A stretch of DNA of 64,000 nucleotides. Origin: Nonomuraea gerenzanensis (lineage in GTDB: Bacteria > Actinomycetota > Actinomycetes > Streptosporangiales > Streptosporangiaceae). The stretch spans positions 1,364,001 to 1,428,000 of the forward strand of contig NZ_CP084058.1 of the NCBI RefSeq assembly GCF_020215645.1, given 5' to 3'. A program made the translations under genes and the position numbers. The number at the start of each line of letters is the position of its first letter. The stretch's first letter is position 1. Shown here piece by piece: positions 1 to 7,948 of the stretch. The notes beneath the pieces were generated by a model, which worked only from the letters and a program-made list of their open reading frames with translations, was not told the origin of the DNA and did no database searches.

Positions 1-329
1 ACGCCGACCTGCTGCACGGCCCCATCGCCGTGGTGGACGCCGACACGCCGGCGCTGCTGGTGGCCGCCGAGCACAGCCCGACCCTGCAGGGCACCGTGGC
101 GCTGGCCGAGCGGGTGGTGGCCGCGGGCGCGGCGGCGTACACGATCGGCGGGGGCGGCGCGCTCGCGCAGGCGGGCACGGCCGCGCTGAACGGCCCCGAC
201 CTGCCCGAGTGGCTGGCCCCGATGGGCCTGATCATCCCCGGCCAGCTGCTCACCGAGGCGCTGGCCCGCCGGCTCGGTATCGACCCCGACGCGCCGCGGG
301 GCCTGAACAAGGTCACCCAGACCGACTGA
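1..329 (+). CDS. SIS-domain sugar-phosphate isomerase/aminotransferase-like protein (5' truncated)
   Basis: Only the last ~108 codons are in the window; the reading frame is open from base 3 to the TGA at 327-329. The visible part has the hallmark end of SIS-domain proteins of the GlmS/AgaS type: ADLLHGPIAVVD (the conserved E/D-hhHGP loop that closes on the sugar phosphate), a glycine-rich second half, a PGQLL segment and the C-terminal LDPDAPRGLNKVT-like signature, here IDPDAPRGLNKVT. These proteins isomerise or deaminate amino-sugar phosphates in the cytoplasm. It lies 38 bp upstream of PTS genes on the same strand, which fits a role in amino-sugar (GlcNAc) catabolism. The exact reaction cannot be told from this fragment. 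Confidence 0.8.
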   Translation, partial: ADLLHGPIAVVDADTPALLVAAEHSPTLQGTVALAERVVAAGAAAYTIGGGGALAQAGTAALNGPDLPEWLAPMGLIIPGQLLTEALARRLGIDPDAPRGLNKVTQTD

Positions 330-367
330 TCTAGCCTGGTCAGAGTGCTAACCCTAGGGAGGGCCGG

Positions 368-604
368 ATGGCGGCGGACGTGAACGCGATCATCGCCGCG
401 CTGGGCGGCGCCGACAACATCATCGAGATAGAGCCCTGCATCACCCGCCTGCGTACGGAGGTGCGCGACGCCTCGAAGGTGGACCAGTCGGCGCTCAAGG
501 CGGCGGGCGCCCACGGCGTGATGGCCGCGGGCAACGTGGTGCAGGTCGTCGTCGGGCCGGAGGCGGACACGATCGCCAGCGACATCGAGGATGTCATCGG
601 CTGA
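368..604 (+). CDS. PTS EIIB component, glucose/GlcNAc family
   Basis: 78 aa, a complete stand-alone EIIB domain of the glucose superfamily. It passes phosphate from EIIA to the incoming sugar bound by the membrane EIIC. The phosphocysteine is Cys24 in the motif NIIEIEPCITRLR, the standard N-(I/L)-x5-C-x-TRLR signature. The ATG has a strong ribosome site, GGGAGG at 356-361, six bases away. In many actinomycetes EIIB is a separate gene from EIIC; no EIIC is present here, so the permease must be upstream of the window or elsewhere. The last bases overlap a possible earlier in-frame start of the EIIA gene. Sugar specificity (GlcNAc versus glucose) is inferred from context only. Confidence 0.9.
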   Translation: MAADVNAIIAALGGADNIIEIEPCITRLRTEVRDASKVDQSALKAAGAHGVMAAGNVVQVVVGPEADTIASDIEDVIG

Positions 605-614
605 GGGCGAGACC

Positions 615-1061
615 ATGACGACTGTTCTCGCTCCGATGGAGGGGACGGCTGTGGGATTGGCGGCCGTGCCCGATCCGGTGTTCTCCGCGGGCATGGTCGG
701 GCCGGGAACGGCGATCGATCCGCTGCGGGGGCCAGGCAAGGCCGTGGCCCCCATAGCGGGAAAAATCATGAAACTGCACCCGCACGCGTACGTCATCGTG
801 GGGGACGACGGCAAGGGCGTGCTGGTGCACCTGGGGATCGACACGGTCCAGCTCAAGGGGGCGGGGTTCCAGCTCCTGGCGGCCGAGGGTGACAGGGTGA
901 GCGCGGGGCAGCCCGTGGTGGCCTGGGACCCGTCGGCCATCGAGGCGGGCGGTCGCTCGCCGGTCTGTCCCGTCGTCGCGCTGGACGCGCTTTCCGAGGA
1001 GCTCACGGGGGTAGCGGAGGGGGCGGTGCACGTTGGGGACGAGCTCTTCGTGTGGGGATAG
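615..1061 (+). CDS. crr: PTS EIIA component, glucose-type (Crr-like)
   Basis: 148 aa. Receives phosphate from HPr and hands it to EIIB. The phosphorylated histidine is His72 in VHLGIDTVQLKGAGF, and the supporting active-site histidine is His57 in HPHAYVIV, both as in E. coli EIIA-Glc (His90 and His75). I chose ATG 615, which follows GAGGGCGAG; an in-frame ATG at 591 lies inside the EIIB gene and would add a non-conserved leader. An ~117-bp gap separates it from the HPr gene. In enterics EIIA-Glc is also a regulator of carbon catabolite control; whether it is so here is unknown. Confidence 0.92.
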   Translation: MTTVLAPMEGTAVGLAAVPDPVFSAGMVGPGTAIDPLRGPGKAVAPIAGKIMKLHPHAYVIVGDDGKGVLVHLGIDTVQLKGAGFQLLAAEGDRVSAGQPVVAWDPSAIEAGGRSPVCPVVALDALSEELTGVAEGAVHVGDELFVWG

Positions 1062-1178
1062 CGGCCGTTCGCCCGAGATCGGGTCCACCCGGCACAATGA
1101 ACGGGTTGTCCGTGTTTACCGCGATAGCGGACGAAGGTCCGGCCGGTCTGGACCGGCATGAGAAGGAGGAGCAGCAAC

Positions 1179-1439
1179 ATGGGTGAGCGCAAGGTCACCG
1201 TGGCGGCGGAGGTAGGGCTGCACGCCCGTCCCGCGGCGACGTTCGTCCAGCGGGCCAAGCTGGCCCCGATGGACATCACGGTGACGAAGTCCCACGGCGG
1301 TGGGCCGGTCAACGGCAAGAGCATTCTCGCGATCATGGCGCTCGACGTCCGTCAGGGCGAGTCCGTCGTGATCAGTGCGGAGGGCGAGGGCGCCGACGAG
1401 GTGCTCGACGAGCTGGCGAAGATAGCCAGTACGCCATGA
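1179..1439 (+). CDS. ptsH: Phosphocarrier protein HPr
   Basis: 86 aa. Small cytoplasmic phosphocarrier between Enzyme I and the sugar-specific EIIA proteins. The phosphorylated His15 is in VGLHARPA. The regulatory-serine region is present (Ser48 in NGKSILAIMALD), but no HPr kinase gene is seen here, and actinobacteria generally do not use it. ATG 1179 is preceded by AAGGAGGA at 1163-1170 with ideal spacing; an in-frame ATG at 1158 would put the ribosome site inside the gene. The stop overlaps the ATG of the Enzyme I gene (ATGA), so the two are translationally coupled. Confidence 0.95.
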   Translation: MGERKVTVAAEVGLHARPAATFVQRAKLAPMDITVTKSHGGGPVNGKSILAIMALDVRQGESVVISAEGEGADEVLDELAKIASTP

Positions 1440-3097
1440 ACCTCCGGGGGGTGGGGGTCAGCCCGGGCATCGGGCACGGCCCCTCGTACGTGCTGACCGT
1501 CTCTGTGCCCGAACCCCCCGAGGGCGCCACCTACACCGGTGAGGCGGAGCAGGAGAAGGAGCGCGCGATGGCCGCGCTCACGCAGGTCGCGGGCGAGCTG
1601 GAGGCCCGCGGCAACCAGGCGGGCGGCGAGGCCGAGGAGATTCTCAAGGCCCAGGCGCTGATGGCCGAGGACCCCGGGCTGGTCGTGAAGGTGAGATCAC
1701 TGATCGACCGCGGTCTGGCCGCCCCCAGGGCGGTCTTCGAGGCCTTCACGAAGTACCGGAACGTGCTCAGGGGATCCGGCGGATACCTGGGCGAGCGGGC
1801 CGCCGACGTGATCGACATCAGGGACCGGGTGATCGCGCTGCTCAACGGGCAGGCCATGCCGGGGCTGCCGGTGGCGCCGGAGGAGCCGTACGTGCTGGTC
1901 GCCAAGGATCTGGCCCCCGCCGACACCGCGCTGCTGTCCAGGGACGACGTGGTCGCGTTCGTGACCGAGGAGGGCGGCCCCACCAGCCACACCGCGATCA
2001 TGGCCAGGTCGATGGGCGTGCCCGCCGTAGTAGCCTGCCCCGGTGCCACGACCATCGCGCCGGGTGTGCAGGTGATGGTGGACGGCACCTCAGGTGACGT
2101 ACGCGTGGAGCCCGCCGACTCCGACGTGGCCGACGCGGTCGGCGCCGCCACGGCCAGGCGGGCCGCGCTCGCGACGTGGACCGGGCCCGGCGTGACGGCC
2201 GACGGGCACCCGGTGCCGCTGCTGGCCAACGTGGGCGGCCCGGCCGAGCTCGACGCCGCCGTGGCCGCCGGGGCCGAGGGCATCGGCCTGTACCGGACGG
2301 AGTTCCTCTTCCTCGACCGGCCCGAGCCGCCCTCCGCCGAGGAGCAGGAGCGGGCCTACCGGGCGGCGGTGGCGGCGTTCCCCGGCGGCAAGGTGGTGGT
2401 GCGCACGCTCGACAGCGGCGCCGACAAGCCGCTGGCGTTCCTGCCCGCGGCCGCCGAGCCGAACCCGGCGCTGGGGGAGCGCGGCCTGCGCAGGTTCGCG
2501 CGCTTCCCCGAGGTGATGGACGCGCAGCTCGAAGCGCTGGCGGCGGCCGGTGGGCCCGCGGTGATGGCGCCGATGGTGGCCACCGCCGAGGAGGCCGCCT
2601 GGTTCGCCGGGGAGTGCCGTGACAAAGGGCTGACCGACGTCGGCGTGATGATCGAGATCCCGTCCGCCGCGCTGCGGGCCGCCGACCTGCTGGCCGCCGT
2701 CGACTTCGTCTCGATCGGCACCAACGACCTGAGCCAGTACACCTTCGCCGCCGACCGCCAGCTCGGCGCCGTGAGCGGGATGCACGACCCGTGGCAGCCC
2801 GCCCTGCTCGACCTGGTGGCCGGCACCGCCCTCGCGGCGGCCCGGGCAGGCAAGCCGTGCGGAGTCTGCGGTGAGGCCGCCGCCGATCCCGCCCTGGCCT
2901 GCGTGCTGGCCGGGCTCCGGGTCTCGTCGTTGTCGATGGCGCCTTCGGCGCTGGCCGCCGTACGCGCGGGACTGGCCGCGCACACGCTGGAGCAGTGCGA
3001 GGCGGCGGCCGACGCGGCACGGACCCGATCTTCGGCGGCCGGCGCGCGGGAGGAGGCCCGCGCTCACCTGCCAGGACTCGACCGGCTGGGGTTGTAG
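1436..3097 (+). CDS. ptsI: PTS Enzyme I (phosphoenolpyruvate-protein phosphotransferase)
   Basis: 553 aa, normal for the family. First step of the PTS: autophosphorylation with PEP, then transfer to HPr. Domains in order: HPr-binding helical domain (about residues 30-130), swivelling phosphohistidine domain with His185 in GGPTSHTAIMAR, and the C-terminal PEP-binding TIM barrel with GLYRTEFLFLDR near residue 285, SIGTNDLSQYTFA near 425-440 and the catalytic Cys478 in GVCGEAA. Starts at ATG 1436 overlapping the ptsH stop. The codon use is typical of its neighbours and no defects are visible. Confidence 0.95.
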   Translation: MNLRGVGVSPGIGHGPSYVLTVSVPEPPEGATYTGEAEQEKERAMAALTQVAGELEARGNQAGGEAEEILKAQALMAEDPGLVVKVRSLIDRGLAAPRAVFEAFTKYRNVLRGSGGYLGERAADVIDIRDRVIALLNGQAMPGLPVAPEEPYVLVAKDLAPADTALLSRDDVVAFVTEEGGPTSHTAIMARSMGVPAVVACPGATTIAPGVQVMVDGTSGDVRVEPADSDVADAVGAATARRAALATWTGPGVTADGHPVPLLANVGGPAELDAAVAAGAEGIGLYRTEFLFLDRPEPPSAEEQERAYRAAVAAFPGGKVVVRTLDSGADKPLAFLPAAAEPNPALGERGLRRFARFPEVMDAQLEALAAAGGPAVMAPMVATAEEAAWFAGECRDKGLTDVGVMIEIPSAALRAADLLAAVDFVSIGTNDLSQYTFAADRQLGAVSGMHDPWQPALLDLVAGTALAAARAGKPCGVCGEAAADPALACVLAGLRVSSLSMAPSALAAVRAGLAAHTLEQCEAAADAARTRSSAAGAREEARAHLPGLDRLGL

Positions 3098-3148
3098 CCC
3101 GGCGGGCGGGCGCCCCGGCGGGGTCCCCGGCTGGATACCTTTGGAGTC

Positions 3149-4429
3149 ATGCTTCGACGGATCGGTACGACAGGGCTCCTGGTGATCGCGCTCACCGCGT
3201 GCGGCGGTGGCGGCGGCGCGGCGGAGGTGGGGCCGACCGGAGGCAAGGCGGCCCCGCCGGCCCAGAGCACCACTCCCGCCGCGAGCCCCACCCCGGCGCA
3301 GAGCCCCGTGCAGCGGGTGCTGGCGAGGATGAGCGTCGAGGAGAAGGTCGGCCAGCTCTTCATGCCCGTCCTGTACGGCACCGCCGCCGACACGGTCTCC
3401 GGCGAGAACCAGGCCAGGTACGCCGCCCAGACCCCGGCCAAGGTGATCGCGAAGTACCACCTGGGCGGCGTGATCCTGTTCCCGCAGAACGTCAGGAGCG
3501 CCGGCCAGGTCGTCGGCCTGACCAACGGCATGCAGCGGGCCTCGAAGCGGGTCCCGCTGCTCATCGGCACCGACCAGGAGAACGGCCTGGTCTCCAGGAT
3601 GTCCGCGCTGATGACCGACTTCCCCGGAGCGGCGGAGATCGGGGCGACCCGGGACACCGGCCTGTCGCGGGAGGTGGCCGAGGCGACGGGCACGGAGCTG
3701 CGCTCGCTGGGCGTGAACCTCGACTTCGCGCCGGTCGCCGACGTGAACGTCAACCCGCGCAATCCCGTCATCGGCCGCCGCGCCTTCGGCGACGACCCGC
3801 AGAAGGTGGCCAGGATGGTGGCCGCGGCGGTCAAGGGGTTCGGTGACGCGAAGATCGCCGCCACCGCCAAGCACTTCCCCGGACACGGTGACACGTCCGT
3901 CGACAGCCACACCGGGCTGCCGGTGATCAAGCACACGAAAGCGCAGTGGGAGCGCCTCGACGCGCCGCCGTTCAAGGCCGCGATCGAGGCCGGGGTGGAC
4001 GCCGTGATGAGCGCCCACATCGTCTTCCCCAAGCTCGACCCGTCGGGCGACCCGGCCACGCTGTCCAAGCCGATCCTGACCGGCCTGCTCAGGGAGAAGC
4101 TCGGGTTCAAGGGGGTCGTCTCGACCGACGCGCTGAACATGGCGGGCGTGCGCATGAAGTACAACGACGGGGAGATCGCGGTGCGGGCCGTGCTGGCCGG
4201 GGCCGACCTGCTGCTCATGCCGAACGACCTGCCCAGGGCGTACGGCGCGGTGCTGGCGGCGGTGAAGTCGGGCCGGATCTCCAAGGAGCGCCTCGACCAG
4301 TCGGTGACCAGGCTGCTGACGCTCAAGCAGAACAGAGGGCTGCTCACCGAGGCGCCCGTGGCCTCGGCGGAGCGGGCGGCCGAGGTGCTGCGCTCGCCGG
4401 AGCACCGCAAGCTGGCCGCCCGCGCCTAG
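3149..4429 (+). CDS. NagZ-like beta-N-acetylhexosaminidase, GH3 family lipoprotein
   Basis: 426 aa. N-terminal lipoprotein signal with lipobox LTAC (Cys18), then a Ser/Thr/Pro-rich tether (about 25-52) and a glycoside hydrolase family 3 TIM barrel. The NagZ-type loop KHFPGHGDTSVDSHTGLP begins near residue 241; it carries the Asp-His pair that serves as general acid/base in NagZ. The likely nucleophile Asp lies in STDALNM near 327. It should remove terminal GlcNAc from peptidoglycan fragments outside the membrane. It follows the PTS genes by 51 bp and probably has its own promoter: TACCTT at 3136-3141 sits 7 nt before ATG 3149, so the mRNA may be leaderless. Context suggests that released GlcNAc is imported by the upstream PTS. 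Confidence 0.88.
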   Translation: MLRRIGTTGLLVIALTACGGGGGAAEVGPTGGKAAPPAQSTTPAASPTPAQSPVQRVLARMSVEEKVGQLFMPVLYGTAADTVSGENQARYAAQTPAKVIAKYHLGGVILFPQNVRSAGQVVGLTNGMQRASKRVPLLIGTDQENGLVSRMSALMTDFPGAAEIGATRDTGLSREVAEATGTELRSLGVNLDFAPVADVNVNPRNPVIGRRAFGDDPQKVARMVAAAVKGFGDAKIAATAKHFPGHGDTSVDSHTGLPVIKHTKAQWERLDAPPFKAAIEAGVDAVMSAHIVFPKLDPSGDPATLSKPILTGLLREKLGFKGVVSTDALNMAGVRMKYNDGEIAVRAVLAGADLLLMPNDLPRAYGAVLAAVKSGRISKERLDQSVTRLLTLKQNRGLLTEAPVASAERAAEVLRSPEHRKLAARA

Positions 4430-4436
4430 CAGGGGG

Positions 4437-5231
4437 TCAGTGCGAGCCGTGCAGGCCGCTGGCGAGGTACATCGCGGCGAGCATGGCGAACAGGAACGCC
4501 TGAAGGAACATGATGAACATCTCGAAGGCGGTGATCAGGATGGTCATCGCCACGCCCAGCACGCCCAGGGTCGCGCCCAGCGGCGTGAGGTGCTCCAGCA
4601 GGAACCAGAAGCCCACCGAGCTGAAGAAGGCCACGAGGATGTGGCCGGCGAACATGTTCGCGAACAGCCGGATGAAGTGGGTGAACAGCGAGGTCAGGAA
4701 GACCTCGGCGAGGATGAGCGGGGCGTAGATGCCGTACGCCCAGCCGGGCAGGCCCTCCAGGTACACCACGCCGCGCAGGTAGCCGCGCACGCCGTGGTGC
4801 CGGACGCCGAGGTAGACCTTGATCGCGTACACGGTGACCGCCAGCACCACAGGGAAGGCGATGTGCGAGGCGACGGGGAACTGGATGAACGGGACGACGC
4901 CCATCAGGTTCCAGACGAGCACCGTCAGGAAGATCGTCAGGAGCAGGCCCATCCACCGGTCGGAGTCCTTGCCGAGGTTGGGCCTGGCGATCTGGTCGCG
5001 CACGAAGTCGTAGACGTACTCGCCGAGGTTCTGCCAGCCCCGGGGCACGATCTTGGGCTTGGCGAACGCGGCCCAGCACAAGGCGATGACCACGGCCGAG
5101 CTGAGGAGGGCGAGGAGGACCGGTTTGGTGAACCATTCGGGTCCACCGGGGATGATGGGGGCGAACTCGAAGAGTTCGGAGCCCGGGGCGGTCCATTCTT
5201 CAGGGGAGATGATCAGGATCGTCGTCCGCAC
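4437..5231 (-). CDS. atpB: F0F1 ATP synthase subunit a, stand-alone copy
   Basis: 264 aa, full-length for the family. Subunit a forms the two proton half-channels of F0. The signature helix HFIRLFANMFAGHILVAF contains the invariant arginine that faces the c-ring, and the N-terminal APGSELFEFAP and FVRDQIA segments match actinobacterial subunit a; about six hydrophobic segments are visible. Starts at GTG 5231 with AGAAGGGA just upstream. Unlike a normal atp operon, no atpI, atpE, atpF or F1 genes flank it: downstream it converges on the NagZ gene with 7 bp between them, and upstream a HAD gene reads away. It is therefore either a duplicate of atpB or the sole atpB separated from its operon. 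Confidence 0.9.
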   Translation of the reverse strand: MRTTILIISPEEWTAPGSELFEFAPIIPGGPEWFTKPVLLALLSSAVVIALCWAAFAKPKIVPRGWQNLGEYVYDFVRDQIARPNLGKDSDRWMGLLLTIFLTVLVWNLMGVVPFIQFPVASHIAFPVVLAVTVYAIKVYLGVRHHGVRGYLRGVVYLEGLPGWAYGIYAPLILAEVFLTSLFTHFIRLFANMFAGHILVAFFSSVGFWFLLEHLTPLGATLGVLGVAMTILITAFEMFIMFLQAFLFAMLAAMYLASGLHGSH

Positions 5232-5373
5232 GGCGGTCCCTTCTGGGTAGCGACTCTACGCTGGAAGGACACCTTAACTGGACATTTCGCCCATCCCTTT
5301 TACAGGTTTATATCCGTATAAAAGTGGGCGGATCCCGGTAAAAGTAATATCCGTGACGCTCTACCCTGGAACG
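5232..5373. promoter_or_regulatory. Divergent promoter region between orphan atpB and a HAD gene
   Basis: Low-GC island between divergent genes. The 8-mer ATATCCGT occurs twice in the same orientation, at 5310-5317 and 5347-5354, and CTTTTAC (5297-5303) is matched by GTAAAAG further on (5338-5344), an inverted arrangement that could bind a regulator. A -10-like TACCCT at 5362-5367 lies six bases before ATG 5374, consistent with a leaderless HAD transcript. The regulator is not identifiable. Confidence 0.4.
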
Positions 5374-6018
5374 ATGGTGACGGGTGTGCTCATCGACTGG
5401 GGCGGCGTGCTGACGACCAGCCTCTCCGACTCCATCGCCCGGTGGATCGCGGCCGACAGGATCGACGCCGACCGCTACTACACGGTGATGCGCGAGATGA
5501 TCGACCACGCCTACCGGGGCGGCGACGGGGAGAGCCTCGTGCACGCGCTCGAACGGGGCGAGATCGACGGCGCGGCCTTCGAGCGCGACCTCGCCGCCCG
5601 GCTGCTGACCGTGGACGGCGTGCCGCCGGTGCCCGACGGGCTGCTGGACCGCATGTTCGCCGGCTTCGAGCGCGTCGAGGCCATGTACGACATGCTGCGG
5701 GACGTGCGCGGCAACGGCGTCAGGACCTGCCTGCTGTCCAACTCCTGGTCCAACACCTACCCCCGCGACGACTGGGACGAGGTCTTCGACGCGGTCGTGA
5801 TCTCCGGCGAGGTCGGCATGCGCAAGCCCGAGCCGCGCATCTTCGAGCACGCGCTCGGCCGGATCGGGCTCACCGGCGAGCAGTGCGTGTTCATCGACGA
5901 CATCGAGGCCAACATCGTCGCGGCCCGCGCCCTCGGCATCGCCGGGATCCACCACCGCGACGCCGCGACCACCATCGCGGAGCTGGAGACCGTGCTGCGG
6001 CTCACGTTGCGCAAGTAG
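5374..6018 (+). CDS. HAD-superfamily hydrolase
   Basis: 214 aa from ATG 5374; a GTG at 5353 is in frame but is too close to, or upstream of, the TACCCT -10 box at 5362-5367. HAD motifs: I, LIDWGGVLT with nucleophile Asp8; II, LLSNS; III, Lys in MRKPEPRIF; IV, FIDDIEAN. The DWGGVLT form of motif I, in place of DxDGT, is the one seen in HAD proteins related to the phosphatase domain of soluble epoxide hydrolase. The substrate cannot be predicted; probably a small cytoplasmic phosphatase. It is the first of three HAD genes within 3.3 kb, none closely related to the others. Confidence 0.85.
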   Translation: MVTGVLIDWGGVLTTSLSDSIARWIAADRIDADRYYTVMREMIDHAYRGGDGESLVHALERGEIDGAAFERDLAARLLTVDGVPPVPDGLLDRMFAGFERVEAMYDMLRDVRGNGVRTCLLSNSWSNTYPRDDWDEVFDAVVISGEVGMRKPEPRIFEHALGRIGLTGEQCVFIDDIEANIVAARALGIAGIHHRDAATTIAELETVLRLTLRK

Positions 6019-6111
6019 CCTGTCGATGCGGTCGTGACCAGGCACCATGAGTAGGGTGGCGGAGCCTGGTGAGACAGGTCTCCCACAGCAGAGGTCTTGG
6101 AAAGGTTCGTC

Positions 6112-6621
6112 ATGCGCGTCTATCTGCCGTGCACTCTTCCGGCCCTGGCCGCGGCGGTCGAGGCCGGTGAGCTGGGCCCCGCCCCGCTGACCGGTTACGC
6201 GGTGACGCCCGCGCTGATCGAGTGGTACGCCTCGGGCGACACCGAGGAGCTGGAGTACGTCGCGCTCACCGAGGCGGCCCGCGCCTCGCTGCGCATGCTG
6301 GCCGCCGACCGCGCCGACGGCGTCGAGGCCGCGCCCCGCCGCGTCGTGGTGGCCGCCGAGGTGCCGGAGCGCTCCGCCACGGTCGGCGTCGACCTGGAGG
6401 AACGCGCCAGGGTACGCCTCGCGGAGCCGATCCCGCTGGCCAAGGTGGCCGCGGTGCACATCGACGACGAGTACGCCGTCTCCGACGTCGAGGCCGCCGT
6501 CGCCGCGCTGCCCGCCGCCGACGAGGGCGACGACGACGCGCGGTTCACCGTGGACGGCGCCGAGGCGCACGAGCTCATGTGGTACGCGACCCAGGAGATC
6601 CCGGATCTGCTGCGCCCATAA
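6112..6621 (+). CDS. Conserved actinobacterial protein of unknown function (DUF6912-like)
   Basis: 169 aa, soluble, strongly acidic toward the C-terminus (DEGDDDARF). The N-terminus MRVYLPCTLPALAAAVEAGELGPAPLTGYAVTP and the C-terminal AHELMWYATQEIPDLL are features I associate with a conserved actinobacterial family, DUF6912; that name is from memory and moderately certain. ATG 6112 follows TTGGAAAGG (6098-6105), so the longer in-frame start at 6097 is unlikely. No catalytic motif, signal peptide or membrane segment is visible. No function should be assigned. Confidence 0.7.
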   Translation: MRVYLPCTLPALAAAVEAGELGPAPLTGYAVTPALIEWYASGDTEELEYVALTEAARASLRMLAADRADGVEAAPRRVVVAAEVPERSATVGVDLEERARVRLAEPIPLAKVAAVHIDDEYAVSDVEAAVAALPAADEGDDDARFTVDGAEAHELMWYATQEIPDLLRP

Positions 6622-6725
6622 CGGTGGAGTTACGGACAGGCGTGGTTCTCGCTCATGCACGGCCGAATCTCGCTAGGGTCGCCACCCAGCACGATTCGTC
6701 TGACTGAAGGAGTCGGTTCCACGTG

Positions 6726-7169
6726 ATGCGTCGAGTCGCAGCGATCGCTGTAGGTGCGGTGACCCTCCTGGCGGGTACGCCGGCGCAGGCCCAGGCCGCG
6801 CTCAAGCCGTACGACCACCAGGACCCCTACCGGTCGGGCTGCGGCAACTCGGCCAGGGTCGTGAAGAGCGCGAAGATCAACAGCCGGGCCAACGGCCAGG
6901 TCGGCACGATCAGGCTCATGTGGTCCGGCAAGTGCCAGACCAACTGGATCGAGGTCAGGACCGCCAGCTCCGCGAGCGGCACCATCAAGGTCTACACCGC
7001 GGACGGCCGGTCCGGGTCGTTCAGGTTCAAGGCCGGCAACGGCGGCCGCCACTGGGGTGACATGCTCTGGGCCAAGGACATGTGCGCCTGGGGCAGCGTG
7101 TTCGTCCAGTGGAACGGCGGCAGGGGCGGCCAGAACGGCTCGGGCACCACGGGCAAGGCCTGCCGGTAA
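6726..7169 (+). CDS. Secreted DUF2690-like protein
   Basis: 147 aa. A Sec signal peptide (about 1-26, cleaved near AQA-A) is followed by a small cysteine-containing domain: HQDPYRSGCGNSARVV, then a central IRLMWSGKCQTNWIEV, matching the DUF2690 pattern of D-P-x3-GC and R-x5-C-x-A/N-W. Four cysteines remain in the mature part, consistent with two disulfides in an exported protein. Start ATG 6726 (a GTG precedes it in frame at 6723); AAGGAG is at 6707-6712. The gene is followed by a clear terminator. Function unknown. Confidence 0.75.
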   Translation: MRRVAAIAVGAVTLLAGTPAQAQAALKPYDHQDPYRSGCGNSARVVKSAKINSRANGQVGTIRLMWSGKCQTNWIEVRTASSASGTIKVYTADGRSGSFRFKAGNGGRHWGDMLWAKDMCAWGSVFVQWNGGRGGQNGSGTTGKACR

Positions 7170-7179
7170 CGCCGGGTGA

Positions 7180-7210
7180 GGGGCTGCGGCCGCACTGTCG
7201 CAGCCCCCGG
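7180..7210 (+). terminator. Stem-loop terminator after the DUF2690-like gene
   Basis: Perfect 9-bp inverted repeat GGGGCTGCG (7180-7188) and CGCAGCCCC (7199-7207) with a 10-nt loop, 11 bp after the stop codon. No long T run follows, as is usual for high-GC actinomycete terminators. Confidence 0.7.
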
Positions 7211-7251
7211 TTCATGCGAATGTCACACCGGCCAATTAGGCTTGGTATGAC

Positions 7252-7878
7252 ATGACAAAGCACATCATCTGGGATTGGAACGGCACGCTGTTCCACGACT
7301 CCGACGCCGTGGTCGCAGCAACGAACGAGATCTTCAGGCCGTACGAGCTGCCCGAGCTGACCCTGGACGGTTTCCGCGCCGTCTTCACCCGCCCCATCTG
7401 GGTGGCCTACGAGCGCCTGCTCGGCCGCCCGCTGGCCGAGGGCGAGTGGCAGCAGCTCGACGACGGGTTCCACGAGCACTACTTCCGGCTGTGCGACGTG
7501 TGCCGGCTGGCCGCGGGCGCCGAGGTCATCCTCTCGACCTGGCCGGGCACGCAGTCGCTGTGCTCGATGGCCCCGCACGAGCACCTGGTGCCCAAGGTCG
7601 AGTCGTTCGGCATCACGGGGCACTTCACCAGGATCGACGGCCTCACCGGCGCCACCGGCGGCGAGAAGGCCGCCCACATGACCGCGCACATCGCGGCCCT
7701 CGACGTCGATCCCGGCGAGATCCTGGTGATCGGTGACAGCGTGGACGACGGCCTGGCCGCCAAGCACGTGGGGGCCAGGGCGGTGCTCTACACCGGCGGC
7801 ATGACCACCAGGGCCGAGCTGGAGGAGACGGGGCTGCCGGTGGTCGACCGGCTCTCCGACGCGCTCGACTACGCCTGA
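7252..7878 (+). CDS. HAD-superfamily hydrolase, phosphoglycolate phosphatase-like
   Basis: 208 aa. Motif I is IIWDWNGTLF (nucleophile in DWNGT), the helical cap spans about 20-90, motif II is LCSMAPHE, a lysine in GGEKAAH may be motif III, and motif IV is VIGDSVDDGLAAKHVGA. Asparagine at the +2 position of motif I (DxN) occurs in some phosphatase subfamilies. A -10-like TAGGCT (7237-7242) lies 9 nt before ATG 7252, so the transcript may start at or next to the start codon. Likely a small-molecule phosphatase; the substrate is unknown. Confidence 0.82.
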   Translation: MTKHIIWDWNGTLFHDSDAVVAATNEIFRPYELPELTLDGFRAVFTRPIWVAYERLLGRPLAEGEWQQLDDGFHEHYFRLCDVCRLAAGAEVILSTWPGTQSLCSMAPHEHLVPKVESFGITGHFTRIDGLTGATGGEKAAHMTAHIAALDVDPGEILVIGDSVDDGLAAKHVGARAVLYTGGMTTRAELEETGLPVVDRLSDALDYA

Positions 7879-7948
7879 GCATGCCGCAATCGCTCAGGCT
7901 GGAGCCCCGACGGCCGTACCCTTGCAGGGAACCCCTCAGGAGGCTGCC

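Noticed and set aside
2090..4405. 771-codon open frame on the minus strand across ptsI and the NagZ gene
   Set aside because: Antisense shadow of two well-supported genes, a common effect of very high GC; it has no family features.
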